Shown here one piece after another: positions 32,565 to 41,053 of a stretch of 64,000 bases of DNA. The stretch comes from Flavisericum labens (GTDB taxonomy: Bacteria > Bacteroidota > Bacteroidia > Flavobacteriales > Flavobacteriaceae), in the NCBI RefSeq assembly GCF_045446075.1, contig NZ_JBJJBQ010000009.1:62001-126000 (forward strand), in the 5' to 3' direction. A program made the translations under genes and the position numbers. Position 1 is the first letter of the stretch; every line of letters begins with the position of its first letter. The notes beneath the pieces were generated by a model that saw only the letters and a list, made by a program, of their open reading frames with translations, was not told the DNA's origin and did not search any database.

Positions 32565-33008
32565 TTATTTATTAGCAGGCGCTGGTTCTGGTTTTAAAAC
32601 GGTGCCTTTAATTCTGATGATTTTTGTACTTTCTGAGGCGTTAGAAACCACAGTGATGGTTTTTTTGAAAGCGCCAATTCTGTTAGTCGCGTATTTAACC
32701 TTAATTTCGCTAGAGTCACCAGGTAGAATAGGTTCTTTGGCGTAAGATGGAACGGTGCAGCCACAAGACGTTTTTACGTTTGAAATTACAACAGGCGCAT
32801 TACCTGTGTTTGTAAATGTAAAGGTGCGTTCGCCATTGGCGTTTTGCTGAATTGTTCCGTAATCAATTACATCGGTTTCAAATGATAAAACCCCAACTAT
32901 TTCTTTGCTAGTTTCTTCTTGAGAAAAACTTGTTGCAGAAAGAAATAGCAAGGCTAACAGAAATAAAGTAGATTTTAAGTTTTGTTGTAATTTGATAATC
33001 TGGTTCAT
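32565..33008 (-). CDS. DUF1573 protein, exported
   Basis: A 147-residue exported protein: signal peptide to about residue 29 (ATSFSQ), then one Ig-like DUF1573 domain with NTGNAPVVISNVKTSCGC and TVPSYAKEPILPGDSSEI. The ITVVSNASESTK segment closes the beta sandwich. A paralogue at 54364 has the same architecture. DUF1573 domains resemble the ASH/HYDIN and OmpA-associated Ig folds; function is unknown. Single gene between lysS and the LuxR-type regulator. Confidence 0.85.
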   Translation of the reverse strand: MNQIIKLQQNLKSTLFLLALLFLSATSFSQEETSKEIVGVLSFETDVIDYGTIQQNANGERTFTFTNTGNAPVVISNVKTSCGCTVPSYAKEPILPGDSSEIKVKYATNRIGAFKKTITVVSNASESTKIIRIKGTVLKPEPAPANK

Positions 33009-33110
33009 AATGATTTTGTTTTTGATTATATCAACACAAACATCATAAAATACTTTCGAAAAAAGTGTTTTTTATGGGTTGAAAAGAGTACTAGTACCCA
33101 GGTTGATATT

Positions 33111-34172
33111 TCATATGGTTTTGTTAAACAGTGATTTAACCTCTTTTCGAGATTGCACGTTTAGCTTTTTGTAAATGTTGTTTATATGAGTTTTTACGGT
33201 GCTTATACTTACAAAAAGGGCATCGGCAATTTCTTTGTTGGTCTTTTCAAGTAGTAAAAGGTCCAAAATATTTTGTTCTTGCTTGGTGAGTTGTTCCTTG
33301 GCTTTTATAACCGAATTAATCTTGTGTTTTCGGTTTGAAAGCCAAAACCAAAGATTGTAACTTACTGAAACAGCTAGCAGAATATAAAGTAAATAATTCC
33401 AGTTGATAGCAGATTCCGACGAGCTGTTAATAATATATTTATCAGAATTTAGTTCAGACTTGTATTGTGAGGAATAGGTGGAATTGGGATAACGCTTTTC
33501 TAACCGGAATAGCAAACCTTCGTAGTAATCATTATTTTTAAGGTCTTCTAAATAATGCTCATGAAAATTATTTCCTCTATTGGATAAAAAGGAATAAACA
33601 TAGAGTTCTGCAAGGGGCTCGTTAAGGTTCTTTCCGTAATCCTGAAGTGTTTCAAACCACTTTTTGGTGTTTAATTTGCGGTTGGCCTCGCTTCGAAATT
33701 CACTAAATGCAAATTTCATTTCTTCTTTTAAGGAATCAATTTTTACAAATGCCGACGATTTTTGGTTTGTTGATTTGATATCGCAAAACATTTGATTCCC
33801 AAAAGTAACGGGCAAAACAATGGTATCTGTATTTTTTGCTATGAAAACAACTTCCTTGCTGTCATCGCAATGACCATCAAAATGATTTTGGTTTTGTTCG
33901 TTTTCAAAACAGTTATCTACGTGTATTCTGTAAATACGGTTTTTGCTTTCCAATTGATTCCCTTTAAAGCTAAAATAACCTAAGCTATCGGTGCTTGTTC
34001 TGGCCACAATTTGTTCAAAGTACACACCAGAAATTTTTCGGTAATCTTCAATTACAGAAAGGTAAACATAATTGTGCCACTGGTTGTTGTCAATATGTCC
34101 AGTAAATTTATATTGAGCATTACCTGCAAAGCCAACAAGCATTAAAAAGCCTATAAACAGTGTTCTTGCCAT
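33111..34172 (-). CDS. Membrane-anchored LuxR-type transcriptional regulator
   Basis: A 353-residue protein with an N-terminal signal or membrane segment (about 1-20), an exported beta-rich and helical domain (25-255), a transmembrane helix at about 258-279 and a C-terminal LuxR/GerE helix-turn-helix (296-353, LTKQEQNILDLLLLEKT, then NKEIADALFVSISTVKTHI). This is a one-component membrane sensor-regulator design seen in Bacteroidetes. The sensed signal is unknown. The neighbouring DUF1573 gene lies downstream on the same strand. Confidence 0.85.
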   Translation of the reverse strand: MARTLFIGFLMLVGFAGNAQYKFTGHIDNNQWHNYVYLSVIEDYRKISGVYFEQIVARTSTDSLGYFSFKGNQLESKNRIYRIHVDNCFENEQNQNHFDGHCDDSKEVVFIAKNTDTIVLPVTFGNQMFCDIKSTNQKSSAFVKIDSLKEEMKFAFSEFRSEANRKLNTKKWFETLQDYGKNLNEPLAELYVYSFLSNRGNNFHEHYLEDLKNNDYYEGLLFRLEKRYPNSTYSSQYKSELNSDKYIINSSSESAINWNYLLYILLAVSVSYNLWFWLSNRKHKINSVIKAKEQLTKQEQNILDLLLLEKTNKEIADALFVSISTVKTHINNIYKKLNVQSRKEVKSLFNKTI

Positions 34173-34296
34173 GCCACTAAACTACTAATAAATTATTTAA
34201 AATTATATCGAATAATTAAGTCAATATTTTTGTAACAAAACCAATTTCTCAACGTCAAATAAGTAAATCATCAATCAATAAAAATTAAATATTAAA

Positions 34297-34455
34297 ATGA
34301 GTTTTTGGAGAGTTATACTTTCAATTATCTGTCCACCGCTTGCAGTTATCGATAAAGGTTGCGGTTCCATTATTATTGTTTTTCTGCTTTGGCTATGTGG
34401 TTGGGTTCCAGGCGTCATTGCGGCATTGGTTATACTTAATAACCCGAACCGCTAA
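34297..34455 (+). CDS. YqaE/Pmp3 family small membrane protein
   Basis: A 52-residue gene too short for usual ORF cut-offs. The peptide contains SIICPPLAVIDKGCG and then LLWLCGWVPGVIAALVIL, the two helices and PPLAV / GWxPGxIxA signatures of the Pmp3/YqaE/UPF0057 family. Members are small stress-linked membrane proteins that affect membrane potential in yeast and plants. It stands 29 bp before lipB on the same strand. Confidence 0.9.
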   Translation: MSFWRVILSIICPPLAVIDKGCGSIIIVFLLWLCGWVPGVIAALVILNNPNR

Positions 34456-34484
34456 AACATAAAATTATCGTAATTTTGCGGACT

Positions 34485-35189
34485 ATGAATAAAAATGTTC
34501 AACTGCAAGATTTAGGCTTTAAAGATTACAAACAAACTTGGGATTTTCAAGAGCAATTGTTTAGGGGTATTGTTGATGCCAAGATTAAAAACAGGCGAGA
34601 GGATACCAATTACGAAACCAACAACTATTTTTTGTTTGTTGAGCACCCACATGTTTATACTTTGGGTAAAAGCGGCGATTTATCTAATTTATTAATAAAT
34701 GAACAGCAACTTACCGAAAAAGGTGCCGCATTTTATAAAATAAACCGTGGGGGCGATATTACCTATCACGGGCCCGGACAAATTGTGGGCTATCCCATTT
34801 TAGACCTCGATAACTTTTTTACCGATATACATAAATACCTTCGCTTACTTGAAGAAATGATTATTTTAACCTTGGCCGAATATGGCTTAAAAGCTGAACG
34901 TAGCGATGGCGAAACTGGTGTTTGGCTAGATGTGGGCACTCCTTTTACACGTAAAATTTGTGCCATGGGTGTACGTGCCAGTCGATGGGTGACTATGCAT
35001 GGCTTTGCGCTAAATGTTAATGCTGATTTGGGATACTTCGATAATATTATTCCTTGTGGTATTCGCGGTAAAGCTGTTACTTCTTTAAATGTTGAACTAG
35101 GGAAAAAGCAAGTGGATGAAGGAGAGGTTAAAGAAAAACTACTGAAACATTTTTCAAATCTTTTTGAAGCGCAATTTGTAACTGCATAA
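34485..35189 (+). CDS. lipB: Octanoyl-[ACP]:protein octanoyltransferase
   Basis: Moves octanoyl groups from acyl carrier protein to lipoyl domains, the step before LipA. The 234-residue protein has RGGDITYHGPGQIVGYPI (the HGPGQ family signature) and the acyl-accepting Cys in IIPCGIRGKAV; a conserved Lys stands in TRKICAMGV. The start is ATG 34485; a TTG three codons earlier is part of a TAATTTTG box (34471-34478) and is likely promoter, not coding. Its partner lipA is about 9 kb away at 44327. Confidence 0.96.
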   Translation: MNKNVQLQDLGFKDYKQTWDFQEQLFRGIVDAKIKNRREDTNYETNNYFLFVEHPHVYTLGKSGDLSNLLINEQQLTEKGAAFYKINRGGDITYHGPGQIVGYPILDLDNFFTDIHKYLRLLEEMIILTLAEYGLKAERSDGETGVWLDVGTPFTRKICAMGVRASRWVTMHGFALNVNADLGYFDNIIPCGIRGKAVTSLNVELGKKQVDEGEVKEKLLKHFSNLFEAQFVTA

Positions 35190-35246
35190 AGAACAATATT
35201 CCCGTCCCTTTTGCGTAATTTTAATTCGTATATAACACGATTAGAA

Positions 35247-36062
35247 ATGGATTCTAACAAGAAGATTTATTTTGAAACCAATAAACAAACCTGGAACCAA
35301 AAGGTAAAGGCGCATGCCGAAAGCGATATGTACAACCTTGAAGCGTTTAAACAAGGAAAATCTTCCTTAATGCCGTATGAGTTGGAAGCTTTGGGCAATG
35401 TTGATGGAAAATTGTTGTTGCATTTGCAATGCCATTTTGGACAAGATACCTTAAGTTGGAGTAGGATGGGAGCTATTTGTACAGGGGTTGATATTAGTAA
35501 CGAAGGTATAAAGTTGGCAAAAAATCTAAACGATGAATTGCAATTGAACACCCGATTTGTTTGCTGTAATGTTTTGGAAACTTCAAAATATGTAAAAGAC
35601 CAATTCGATATCGTATTTACCAGTTATGGCGTAATAGGTTGGCTACCCGATTTAAAACCTTGGGGCAAAATGATTGCTGAACGTTTAAAGGTAGGTGGTA
35701 TGTTTTTTATGGCTGAATTTCATCCCATAGTTTGGATGTTCGATAATTTAGAAGAACCACCGAAAATGAAATACGGCTATATGCAAGACGAGGTGATTTA
35801 CGAAGAGTACGAAGGTACATATGCCAACGAAGATGCTAAAATAACAAGTAAAGAATATGGCTGGAACCACGGATTGAGCGAAGTCGTTAATGCGTTAACC
35901 GAAGCCGGATTACATATTGAGTATTTAAATGAATATAACGAAAGCCCATACAATGTGTTGCCCAATTTAACCGAAACAGAAAATGGTATGTTTGTTTTGA
36001 AGGATAAATTATACCCTTTGATTTTTTCTTTGAAGGCGACGAAAAGGCAATCTTTCGTTTAA
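35247..36062 (+). CDS. Class I SAM-dependent methyltransferase
   Basis: A 271-residue methyltransferase-fold protein. Motif I is the variant LLLHLQCHFGQDTLSW followed by TGVDIS with the acidic residue that binds SAM ribose; DIVFTSYGVIGWLPDL is the post-motif II region. No membrane segment or signal peptide. Substrate unknown. It begins 57 bp after lipB, and ATG 35247 is chosen over a more upstream TTG at 35211. Cotranscription with lipB is plausible. Confidence 0.85.
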   Translation: MDSNKKIYFETNKQTWNQKVKAHAESDMYNLEAFKQGKSSLMPYELEALGNVDGKLLLHLQCHFGQDTLSWSRMGAICTGVDISNEGIKLAKNLNDELQLNTRFVCCNVLETSKYVKDQFDIVFTSYGVIGWLPDLKPWGKMIAERLKVGGMFFMAEFHPIVWMFDNLEEPPKMKYGYMQDEVIYEEYEGTYANEDAKITSKEYGWNHGLSEVVNALTEAGLHIEYLNEYNESPYNVLPNLTETENGMFVLKDKLYPLIFSLKATKRQSFV

Positions 36063-36117
36063 GGGTTCGGTATAAGCAGTCGTTCCATTGCCTCTTATAA
36101 ATTGTTGTGTGTTCGTT

Positions 36118-37116
36118 TCAAAATTCTAATATTTCTCCTAGTCCTGCAAAAACATAGTCTTTTCCAAAATGGTCTTGTAATATTTTGTAAGCCAAATGTC
36201 CCGTGCAATGTGTTGGAGCAACCTTTTTAACCTTTAAGTCTTTTTTTAACCTTATGGTTAATTCAGTTAATGCAGTTCTGTCATAGGGTAATAAATGGTA
36301 GCCACCGTAAACCAATTTAATATTGTTTTCAGTATATCTCTTAGTTTCGATAATGATTTTTTCAACTGTACTATGAGAGCAGCCTACGAATAGTACTTCC
36401 CCTTCATCAGATTCAAGTGATAAGGAGATTTCATTAAGCCCATTGAACCTTGTATTGGGTGACTCACCGTTTTCATAAGCATCAAGACTTGGGTATTTGT
36501 TGAAATAACCCATGTTAGGAGATGTTGTTGCAATTAATTTTATTCCAGAATCGATTTCTGTACTTTCTTTTATGAATTCCACGTTAGCTTTCCAAAATCT
36601 CCCAGTCTGATTGAATTGAAAGTCCTTATAATTTCCGCCAAAATATTGCATTCGTTTTTCAAGTGAATCCACTATAGAAGAATCAGTTCCTGAAATATCA
36701 AAAGGAATATTTGCTCCCCAGAATATATCAAATGGAAAGTAAATTTTAACATCTGGATTAACTTTTAATAGGTAATCAAAACCATTAATATGGTCAAAAT
36801 GAGAGTGTGAAGCAATAGCGAAATCAACCTGCCTTAAATCTATATTCAATGATTCCACATTGTTTTTAAAAATATCTGCATTTGTACCACTATCAAATAA
36901 TATGATTTTCCCTTTATAATTAACGATACATGAAAATCCAAAGTCTTTAATTAAACCATTATAATCATCTCCAAATGCATCATATAGATTAATTATTGTA
37001 TTTTCTTCAATTGTTCTGTACTCATTTTTGTATTCAACATTTGAACTCTCTTTATTTACTTCTATGCAACTAAATATTACAAGAGCAATACAGCAGATTA
37101 ATAGAGTTTTATTCAT
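36118..37116 (-). CDS. MBL-fold hydrolase, lipoprotein
   Basis: A 332-residue metallo-beta-lactamase-fold protein. Lipobox IFSC (Cys17) marks it as a lipoprotein. The metal motif is HSHFDH (104-109), later ligands can be seen in VGCSHSTVE and APTHCTGH. The pattern resembles the COG1237-like MBL family (related to the methanopterin/pterin RFAP-type enzymes) more than beta-lactamases. Substrate unknown; export by lipid anchor is unusual for that group. A 72-bp dispersed repeat lies 49 bp upstream of its start. Confidence 0.82.
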   Translation of the reverse strand: MNKTLLICCIALVIFSCIEVNKESSNVEYKNEYRTIEENTIINLYDAFGDDYNGLIKDFGFSCIVNYKGKIILFDSGTNADIFKNNVESLNIDLRQVDFAIASHSHFDHINGFDYLLKVNPDVKIYFPFDIFWGANIPFDISGTDSSIVDSLEKRMQYFGGNYKDFQFNQTGRFWKANVEFIKESTEIDSGIKLIATTSPNMGYFNKYPSLDAYENGESPNTRFNGLNEISLSLESDEGEVLFVGCSHSTVEKIIIETKRYTENNIKLVYGGYHLLPYDRTALTELTIRLKKDLKVKKVAPTHCTGHLAYKILQDHFGKDYVFAGLGEILEF

Positions 37117-37165
37117 TTTGTGATTATGTTAAAGACATACGACTTAAGGATATGAAAAACGCTTC

Positions 37166-37237
37166 AATGTTTTACATCCGTCGTTACTGAAACGAGTTCA
37201 GCACAGGTAAACGAAGGTAGTTGGAATTTTTCACAAA
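37166..37237. repeat. Dispersed 72-bp repeat, copy A
   Basis: Seventy-two bases that align without gaps to 59758-59829, with 65 identical by my count. The invariant core is GCACAGGTAAACGAAGGTAG, with an inner near-palindrome CTGAA-ACGAG-TTCAG at 37187-37201. It lies 49 bp upstream of the MBL gene start; the other copy lies 57 bp upstream of the acyl-CoA synthetase pseudogene in the same orientation relative to the gene. Confidence 0.85.
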
Positions 37238-37329
37238 GTCAAATTATAGAAATCCCATAATCTAATTTTAGACCATGAAATGCTTCGTAATGTTTCATTA
37301 TCCATTATGAATGCAAGATTAATGAGATT

Positions 37330-37344
37330 CTGAAACAAGTTCAG
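37330..37344. repeat. REP-like palindrome CTGAA-N5-TTCAG
   Basis: CTGAAACAAGTTCAG, one base different from CTGAAACGAGTTCAG at 37187-37201 inside repeat copy A. Such TTCAG/CTGAA palindromes are frequent intergenic units in Bacteroidetes genomes, as far as I recall. It lies just beyond the 3' end of msrA. Confidence 0.55.
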
Positions 37345-37355
37345 AATGACAATGC

Positions 37356-38012
37356 TCAGTGCTTATCTTTTATAACCTCAGGCATTTTAGCTTTAAACCG
37401 ATTCAGCCTTGGGATGGATACATTTTTAATATAAGGGTGGTTGGGGTGCTTCTTTTCATAATCTTGATGATAATCTTCCGCTAGCCAAAACTTTTGGAAG
37501 GGATATACTTCGGCGGCAATTTTGGCATTTAACTTTTTAGCCAAGGCTTCTTTTTTCTTTAAGATGATTTGCTTTTGCTCATCATTTTGATAAAAAATTA
37601 TAGAACGGTACTGTGAGCCTCTATCGTTTCCTTGTCCATTAACCTGTGTAACATTCTGCGATGCAAAATACACATCAACCAAGGTTTCAAAACTAACAAC
37701 TTTCGGGTTATATATAATTTCAACGGCTTCGGCATGGCCCGTTATTCCAGTGTTACTGTCAGCATAAGTTGGGTTTTGGCTATGTCCTCCGGAATATCCG
37801 GAAACAGATTCTTTGACGCCTTTAACGCTTTCATAAATAGCTTCGACACACCAAAAACAGCCACTAGCAAAATAGGCTTTGGCTAAACCATTTTCCATGG
37901 GAACTTCAACGGGTTCTGCATTGATAACGGCATCTTGTTTTGGGGAGTTTTGTGCCGAGTTGCGGCAGCTAAATAAAAAGATTAGTGTAATTAACGGAAT
38001 TATAGTTCTCAT
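37356..38012 (-). CDS. msrA: Peptide methionine sulfoxide reductase MsrA, lipoprotein
   Basis: Reduces methionine-S-sulfoxide in proteins. The active site GCFWC has catalytic Cys52. Lipobox LFSC (Cys16) implies that this form is exported and lipid anchored, acting on envelope proteins; MsrA is more often cytoplasmic. The rest is standard (GYSGGHSQNPTYAD, TGHAEAVEI). Length of 218 residues includes the export signal. It is monocistronic, with a terminator ahead of it for the neighbouring gene. Confidence 0.95.
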   Translation of the reverse strand: MRTIIPLITLIFLFSCRNSAQNSPKQDAVINAEPVEVPMENGLAKAYFASGCFWCVEAIYESVKGVKESVSGYSGGHSQNPTYADSNTGITGHAEAVEIIYNPKVVSFETLVDVYFASQNVTQVNGQGNDRGSQYRSIIFYQNDEQKQIILKKKEALAKKLNAKIAAEVYPFQKFWLAEDYHQDYEKKHPNHPYIKNVSIPRLNRFKAKMPEVIKDKH

Positions 38013-38065
38013 AGGATGTTTTTATTCTTTTATAAATAGACGAATAAAATTTGAAAACCTTAAAT

Positions 38066-38101
38066 AAAAAAGCCTTCAAAATTAATTTTGAAGGCTTTTT
38101 T
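38066..38101. terminator. Bidirectional terminator of the coiled-coil protein gene
   Basis: AAAAAGCCTTCAAAAT and ATTTTGAAGGCTTTTT form a perfect palindrome (38066-38100). It ends the minus-strand gene at 38121 about 20 bp after its stop. Confidence 0.88.
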
Positions 38102-38120
38102 AAATTGTTTAAAAATGGGA

Positions 38121-38903
38121 CTAGTTTAATTTAGCAAACAGTTTTTTCATTTTTTCTTTTTCTTCTTCGGCTAAAACAGGATCAACCAATATACGACCAC
38201 TGTGCTCGTCGGTAATTACTTTTTTACGTGAAGCAATCTCAACTTGAACTTGCGGTGGAATGGTAAAGAAAGATCCACCAGAAGCACCTCTTTCAACAGG
38301 TACAACGGCCAAGCCATTTTTTACGTTGGTTCTTATTCTGGTATAAGCAGAAACCAAACGCTCCTCAATTTGTTTTTTGTATTCTTCCGATTTATCCAAT
38401 AAAGCTTGTTCTTCTTTTTCAGTTTCTGCCAAAATATCGTCAAGCTCACCTTTTTTATGTTTTAGGTGGGTTTCACGTTCTTTTAAACGCTCTTTGGTTT
38501 CGGCAATAACTTCTTTTTTCTGCTCTATTTGTGCCTTAAACTCTTTTATGTGTTTTTCGGCCAATTCTATTTCAAGCTCTTGGAATTCAACCTCTTTGGT
38601 CAACGAGTTGTATTCTCTGTTGTTTCTAACATTTTTTTGTTGCTCGCCGTATTTTTTAATTAAAGCCTTAGACTCTTCAATTAAGTTCTTTTTACCTGCA
38701 ATATCGTTATCGATTACTTCTAAACTGGCAACAAGTTTTTCTAATCTTATGTTTAACCCAGCTACTTCATCTTCCAAATCACGAACTTCTAAAGGCAGTT
38801 CTCCTCGAACATTTCTAATTTCGTCTATGCGAGAATCGATGAGTTGTAAATCGTATAAAGCTCTTAAACGCTCTTCTACAGTTGCTTCTTTCTTTTTAGC
38901 CAT
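38121..38903 (-). CDS. Coiled-coil protein of the C4 zinc-ribbon family, zinc ligands lost
   Basis: A 260-residue protein made of a long coiled coil (about 30-190, rich in Glu and Lys) followed by a small domain with FFTIPPQVQVEIASRKK and DEHSGRILVDP. In the related family (CT398/CdsZ-like) the last domain has four cysteines as C-x2-C and C-x2-C; here the equivalent places read GGSF and DEHSG, and the protein has no cysteine at all. It lies just downstream of the Nif3-like gene (4-bp gap), a pairing common in bacteria. Function is unknown, possibly RNA or ribosome related. Confidence 0.85.
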   Translation of the reverse strand: MAKKKEATVEERLRALYDLQLIDSRIDEIRNVRGELPLEVRDLEDEVAGLNIRLEKLVASLEVIDNDIAGKKNLIEESKALIKKYGEQQKNVRNNREYNSLTKEVEFQELEIELAEKHIKEFKAQIEQKKEVIAETKERLKERETHLKHKKGELDDILAETEKEEQALLDKSEEYKKQIEERLVSAYTRIRTNVKNGLAVVPVERGASGGSFFTIPPQVQVEIASRKKVITDEHSGRILVDPVLAEEEKEKMKKLFAKLN

Positions 38904-38906
38904 ACT

Positions 38907-40001
38907 TTAAAAATACTTAACAGGATTGGTATTTGTCTTTGATAAAATGATTGCAAAATTAGGAATTTTTTTTGTAAGATAAGCTACTAAAAGATTTTTT
39001 GTGAACTGTTCGCTTTCATAATGACCAATATCGGCTAAAAGAATGTTATTTTCAGCTTGAAAAAAGTCGTGATATTTTAAATCGGCCGTTACAAAGGCAT
39101 CAGCACCAGCGGCTTTGGCAGCCGATATAGCAAAACTTCCCGAACCACCCAAAACAGCCACTTTCATTATTTTTTTGTTTAAAAACACGGAATGCCGAAT
39201 ACAAGGTGTGCCCATTTTTTCTTTTAAATGGTTCAAAAAATCAGTTTGACTCAATGGTTTTTCGAGTAGCCCTACCATACCAATACCAATATTTTGGTTT
39301 TTGTTTTCTAACGTGGTTATTTCGTAAGCAACCTCTTCGTAAGTATGGGTTTTAAATAGCGTTTGAAGTAATTTTTGCTCCAAGTGTTTGGAATAGGTGA
39401 TGGTGATTTTCGTTTCGGATTCGGTGTGTATTTGCCCTTTTTGTCCTTTTGAAGGGTTGGAGGCCTCATTGCCATTAAAAGTACCATAACCTTCAACGTT
39501 AAAGCTGCAATCATCATAGTTGCCAATACTTCCTGCACCTGTCTCAAATAGAGCATTTCTGAGGGTTTCGGCTTCGTCTTTTGGTACGTAGGTGGTGAGT
39601 TTTTTTATGGTTTCACTTTGTGGAATTAAAATACGTTTGTTCTCAAGTTCAAGTTTGTTGCAAATCATATCGTTTACACCTTGCTGGGCATTGTCTAGCG
39701 CGGTGTGCATGCTGTAAATGGAAATGTCATGTTTAATGGCTTTAATAACAACGCGCTCAACATACGATTTTCCGTTAAGTTTTTTTAATCCTTTAAAAAT
39801 AATGGGGTGAAAGCTTACAATAAGATTGCAGTTTTCTTCGATAGCTTCATCAACTATCGTTTCAAGGGTGTCTAAAGTTACTAAAACGCCAGTAACCTCG
39901 ATGTTTTTATCTCCAACTAAAAGGCCAACGTTATCAAAATCTTCGGCATAAGCCAAAGGCGCCAATGCTTCTAAATGGTTTACAACGTCTTGTATAATCA
40001 T
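38907..40001 (-). CDS. Nif3-like dinuclear metal-centre protein (DUF34)
   Basis: A 364-residue NIF3/YbgI-family protein. Metal-ligand segments HPIIFKGLK and MHTALDN in the N-terminal half and DIGHYESEQ near the C-terminus are visible. The middle insert (about 120-230) is the PII-like domain found in longer family members. Family function is unsettled (GTP cyclohydrolase-like or metal chaperone suggestions). It is the upstream partner of the coiled-coil gene and divergent from lpxK. Confidence 0.92.
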   Translation of the reverse strand: MIIQDVVNHLEALAPLAYAEDFDNVGLLVGDKNIEVTGVLVTLDTLETIVDEAIEENCNLIVSFHPIIFKGLKKLNGKSYVERVVIKAIKHDISIYSMHTALDNAQQGVNDMICNKLELENKRILIPQSETIKKLTTYVPKDEAETLRNALFETGAGSIGNYDDCSFNVEGYGTFNGNEASNPSKGQKGQIHTESETKITITYSKHLEQKLLQTLFKTHTYEEVAYEITTLENKNQNIGIGMVGLLEKPLSQTDFLNHLKEKMGTPCIRHSVFLNKKIMKVAVLGGSGSFAISAAKAAGADAFVTADLKYHDFFQAENNILLADIGHYESEQFTKNLLVAYLTKKIPNFAIILSKTNTNPVKYF

Positions 40002-40045
40002 AATAAATTAAGTTTTACTTCAAAGATAAAATAATTACTTTCGCT

Positions 40046-41053
40046 ATGATGAAAATATTACGATACTTACTATTTCCTATTGTTCCCGTTTATTATGCGG
40101 TGACTTGGTTGCGGAACAAATTGTACGATTGGGGAGTAAAAAAGTCGGTTTCTTATCCTTTTCCAGTGATTTGCGTTGGAAATTTAAGCGTTGGTGGCAC
40201 GGGAAAAACACCCATGGTGGAGTATTTAGTCAACTATTTGAAAGATGATTTTAACTTGGCAACGTTAAGTAGAGGGTATAAAAGAAAATCGGAAGGGTTT
40301 CAGTTAGCAGATGAACATGCAGCGGCCGAAACTTTGGGTGATGAACCCTTTCAATTTTATAATAAATTTAAAGATGACATTGTAGTAGGTGTTGATGCCG
40401 ATAGGCAAAATGGCATAAAGCAATTGCAAAATTTTAAAAATGGTTCAGATATTATTTTATTGGATGACGCTTTTCAGCACCGAAAAGTAAAAGCTGGGTT
40501 TAATATTTTACTGACTACTTATACCAATCCGTACTTTAAAGATTTAGTTTTACCAACGGGCAATTTGCGGGAACCAAGGGCTGGAGCCAAACGTGCCGAT
40601 ATTATTGTAGTAACCAAATGCCCTGAAAGTATAAGTGAGTCTGAAAAAAAAGATTTTGAAAAAAGCATAGCGCCAAATGTAAATCAGCATGTTTTTTTTA
40701 GTTCTATTGCCTATTCTGAAAATGTTGTTAACGACACAGAAAGTTTAAATCTTGATAAATTAAGCAAGTTCACTTTGGTCACAGGAATAGCTAATGCCAA
40801 ACCATTGGTAAATTATCTGAAGAAAAAGGGCATGAGTTTTGAGCATTTAAATTTTAAAGATCATCACGATTTTAGTCTGCAAGACATTGAAAAGTTTGTT
40901 GAACGCGATATAATTATAACTACCGAAAAAGATTTCATGCGGCTAAAACAGATTGCTATCTTAAATGACAAACTTTTTTATTTGCCGATTAAGGCAAAAA
41001 TTGATAATTGCCAGAAGTTCAACCGACTAATAACTGATTTCGTTAAGCGCTAG
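40046..41053 (+). CDS. lpxK: Tetraacyldisaccharide 4'-kinase
   Basis: Membrane-associated kinase phosphorylating lipid A disaccharide, the sixth step of lipid A synthesis. The Walker A-type loop is NLSVGGTGKTPMVEYL (about 46-61) and an N-terminal hydrophobic segment (about 5-22) serves as the membrane anchor. LLDDAFQHRK supplies the catalytic Asp region. Length of 335 residues is normal. Its last 11 bases overlap the 3' end of the convergent histidine kinase gene. Confidence 0.97.
   Translation: MMKILRYLLFPIVPVYYAVTWLRNKLYDWGVKKSVSYPFPVICVGNLSVGGTGKTPMVEYLVNYLKDDFNLATLSRGYKRKSEGFQLADEHAAAETLGDEPFQFYNKFKDDIVVGVDADRQNGIKQLQNFKNGSDIILLDDAFQHRKVKAGFNILLTTYTNPYFKDLVLPTGNLREPRAGAKRADIIVVTKCPESISESEKKDFEKSIAPNVNQHVFFSSIAYSENVVNDTESLNLDKLSKFTLVTGIANAKPLVNYLKKKGMSFEHLNFKDHHDFSLQDIEKFVERDIIITTEKDFMRLKQIAILNDKLFYLPIKAKIDNCQKFNRLITDFVKR

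Noticed and set aside
35211..35246. TTG-started extension of the methyltransferase gene
   Set aside because: An ATG follows at 35247 and the extension has no homology pattern; TTG-led extensions are a recurring artefact here.
37117..37355. Truncated gene in the repeat region before msrA
   Set aside because: All frames are short and broken, and the sequence is explained by the dispersed repeat and palindromes.
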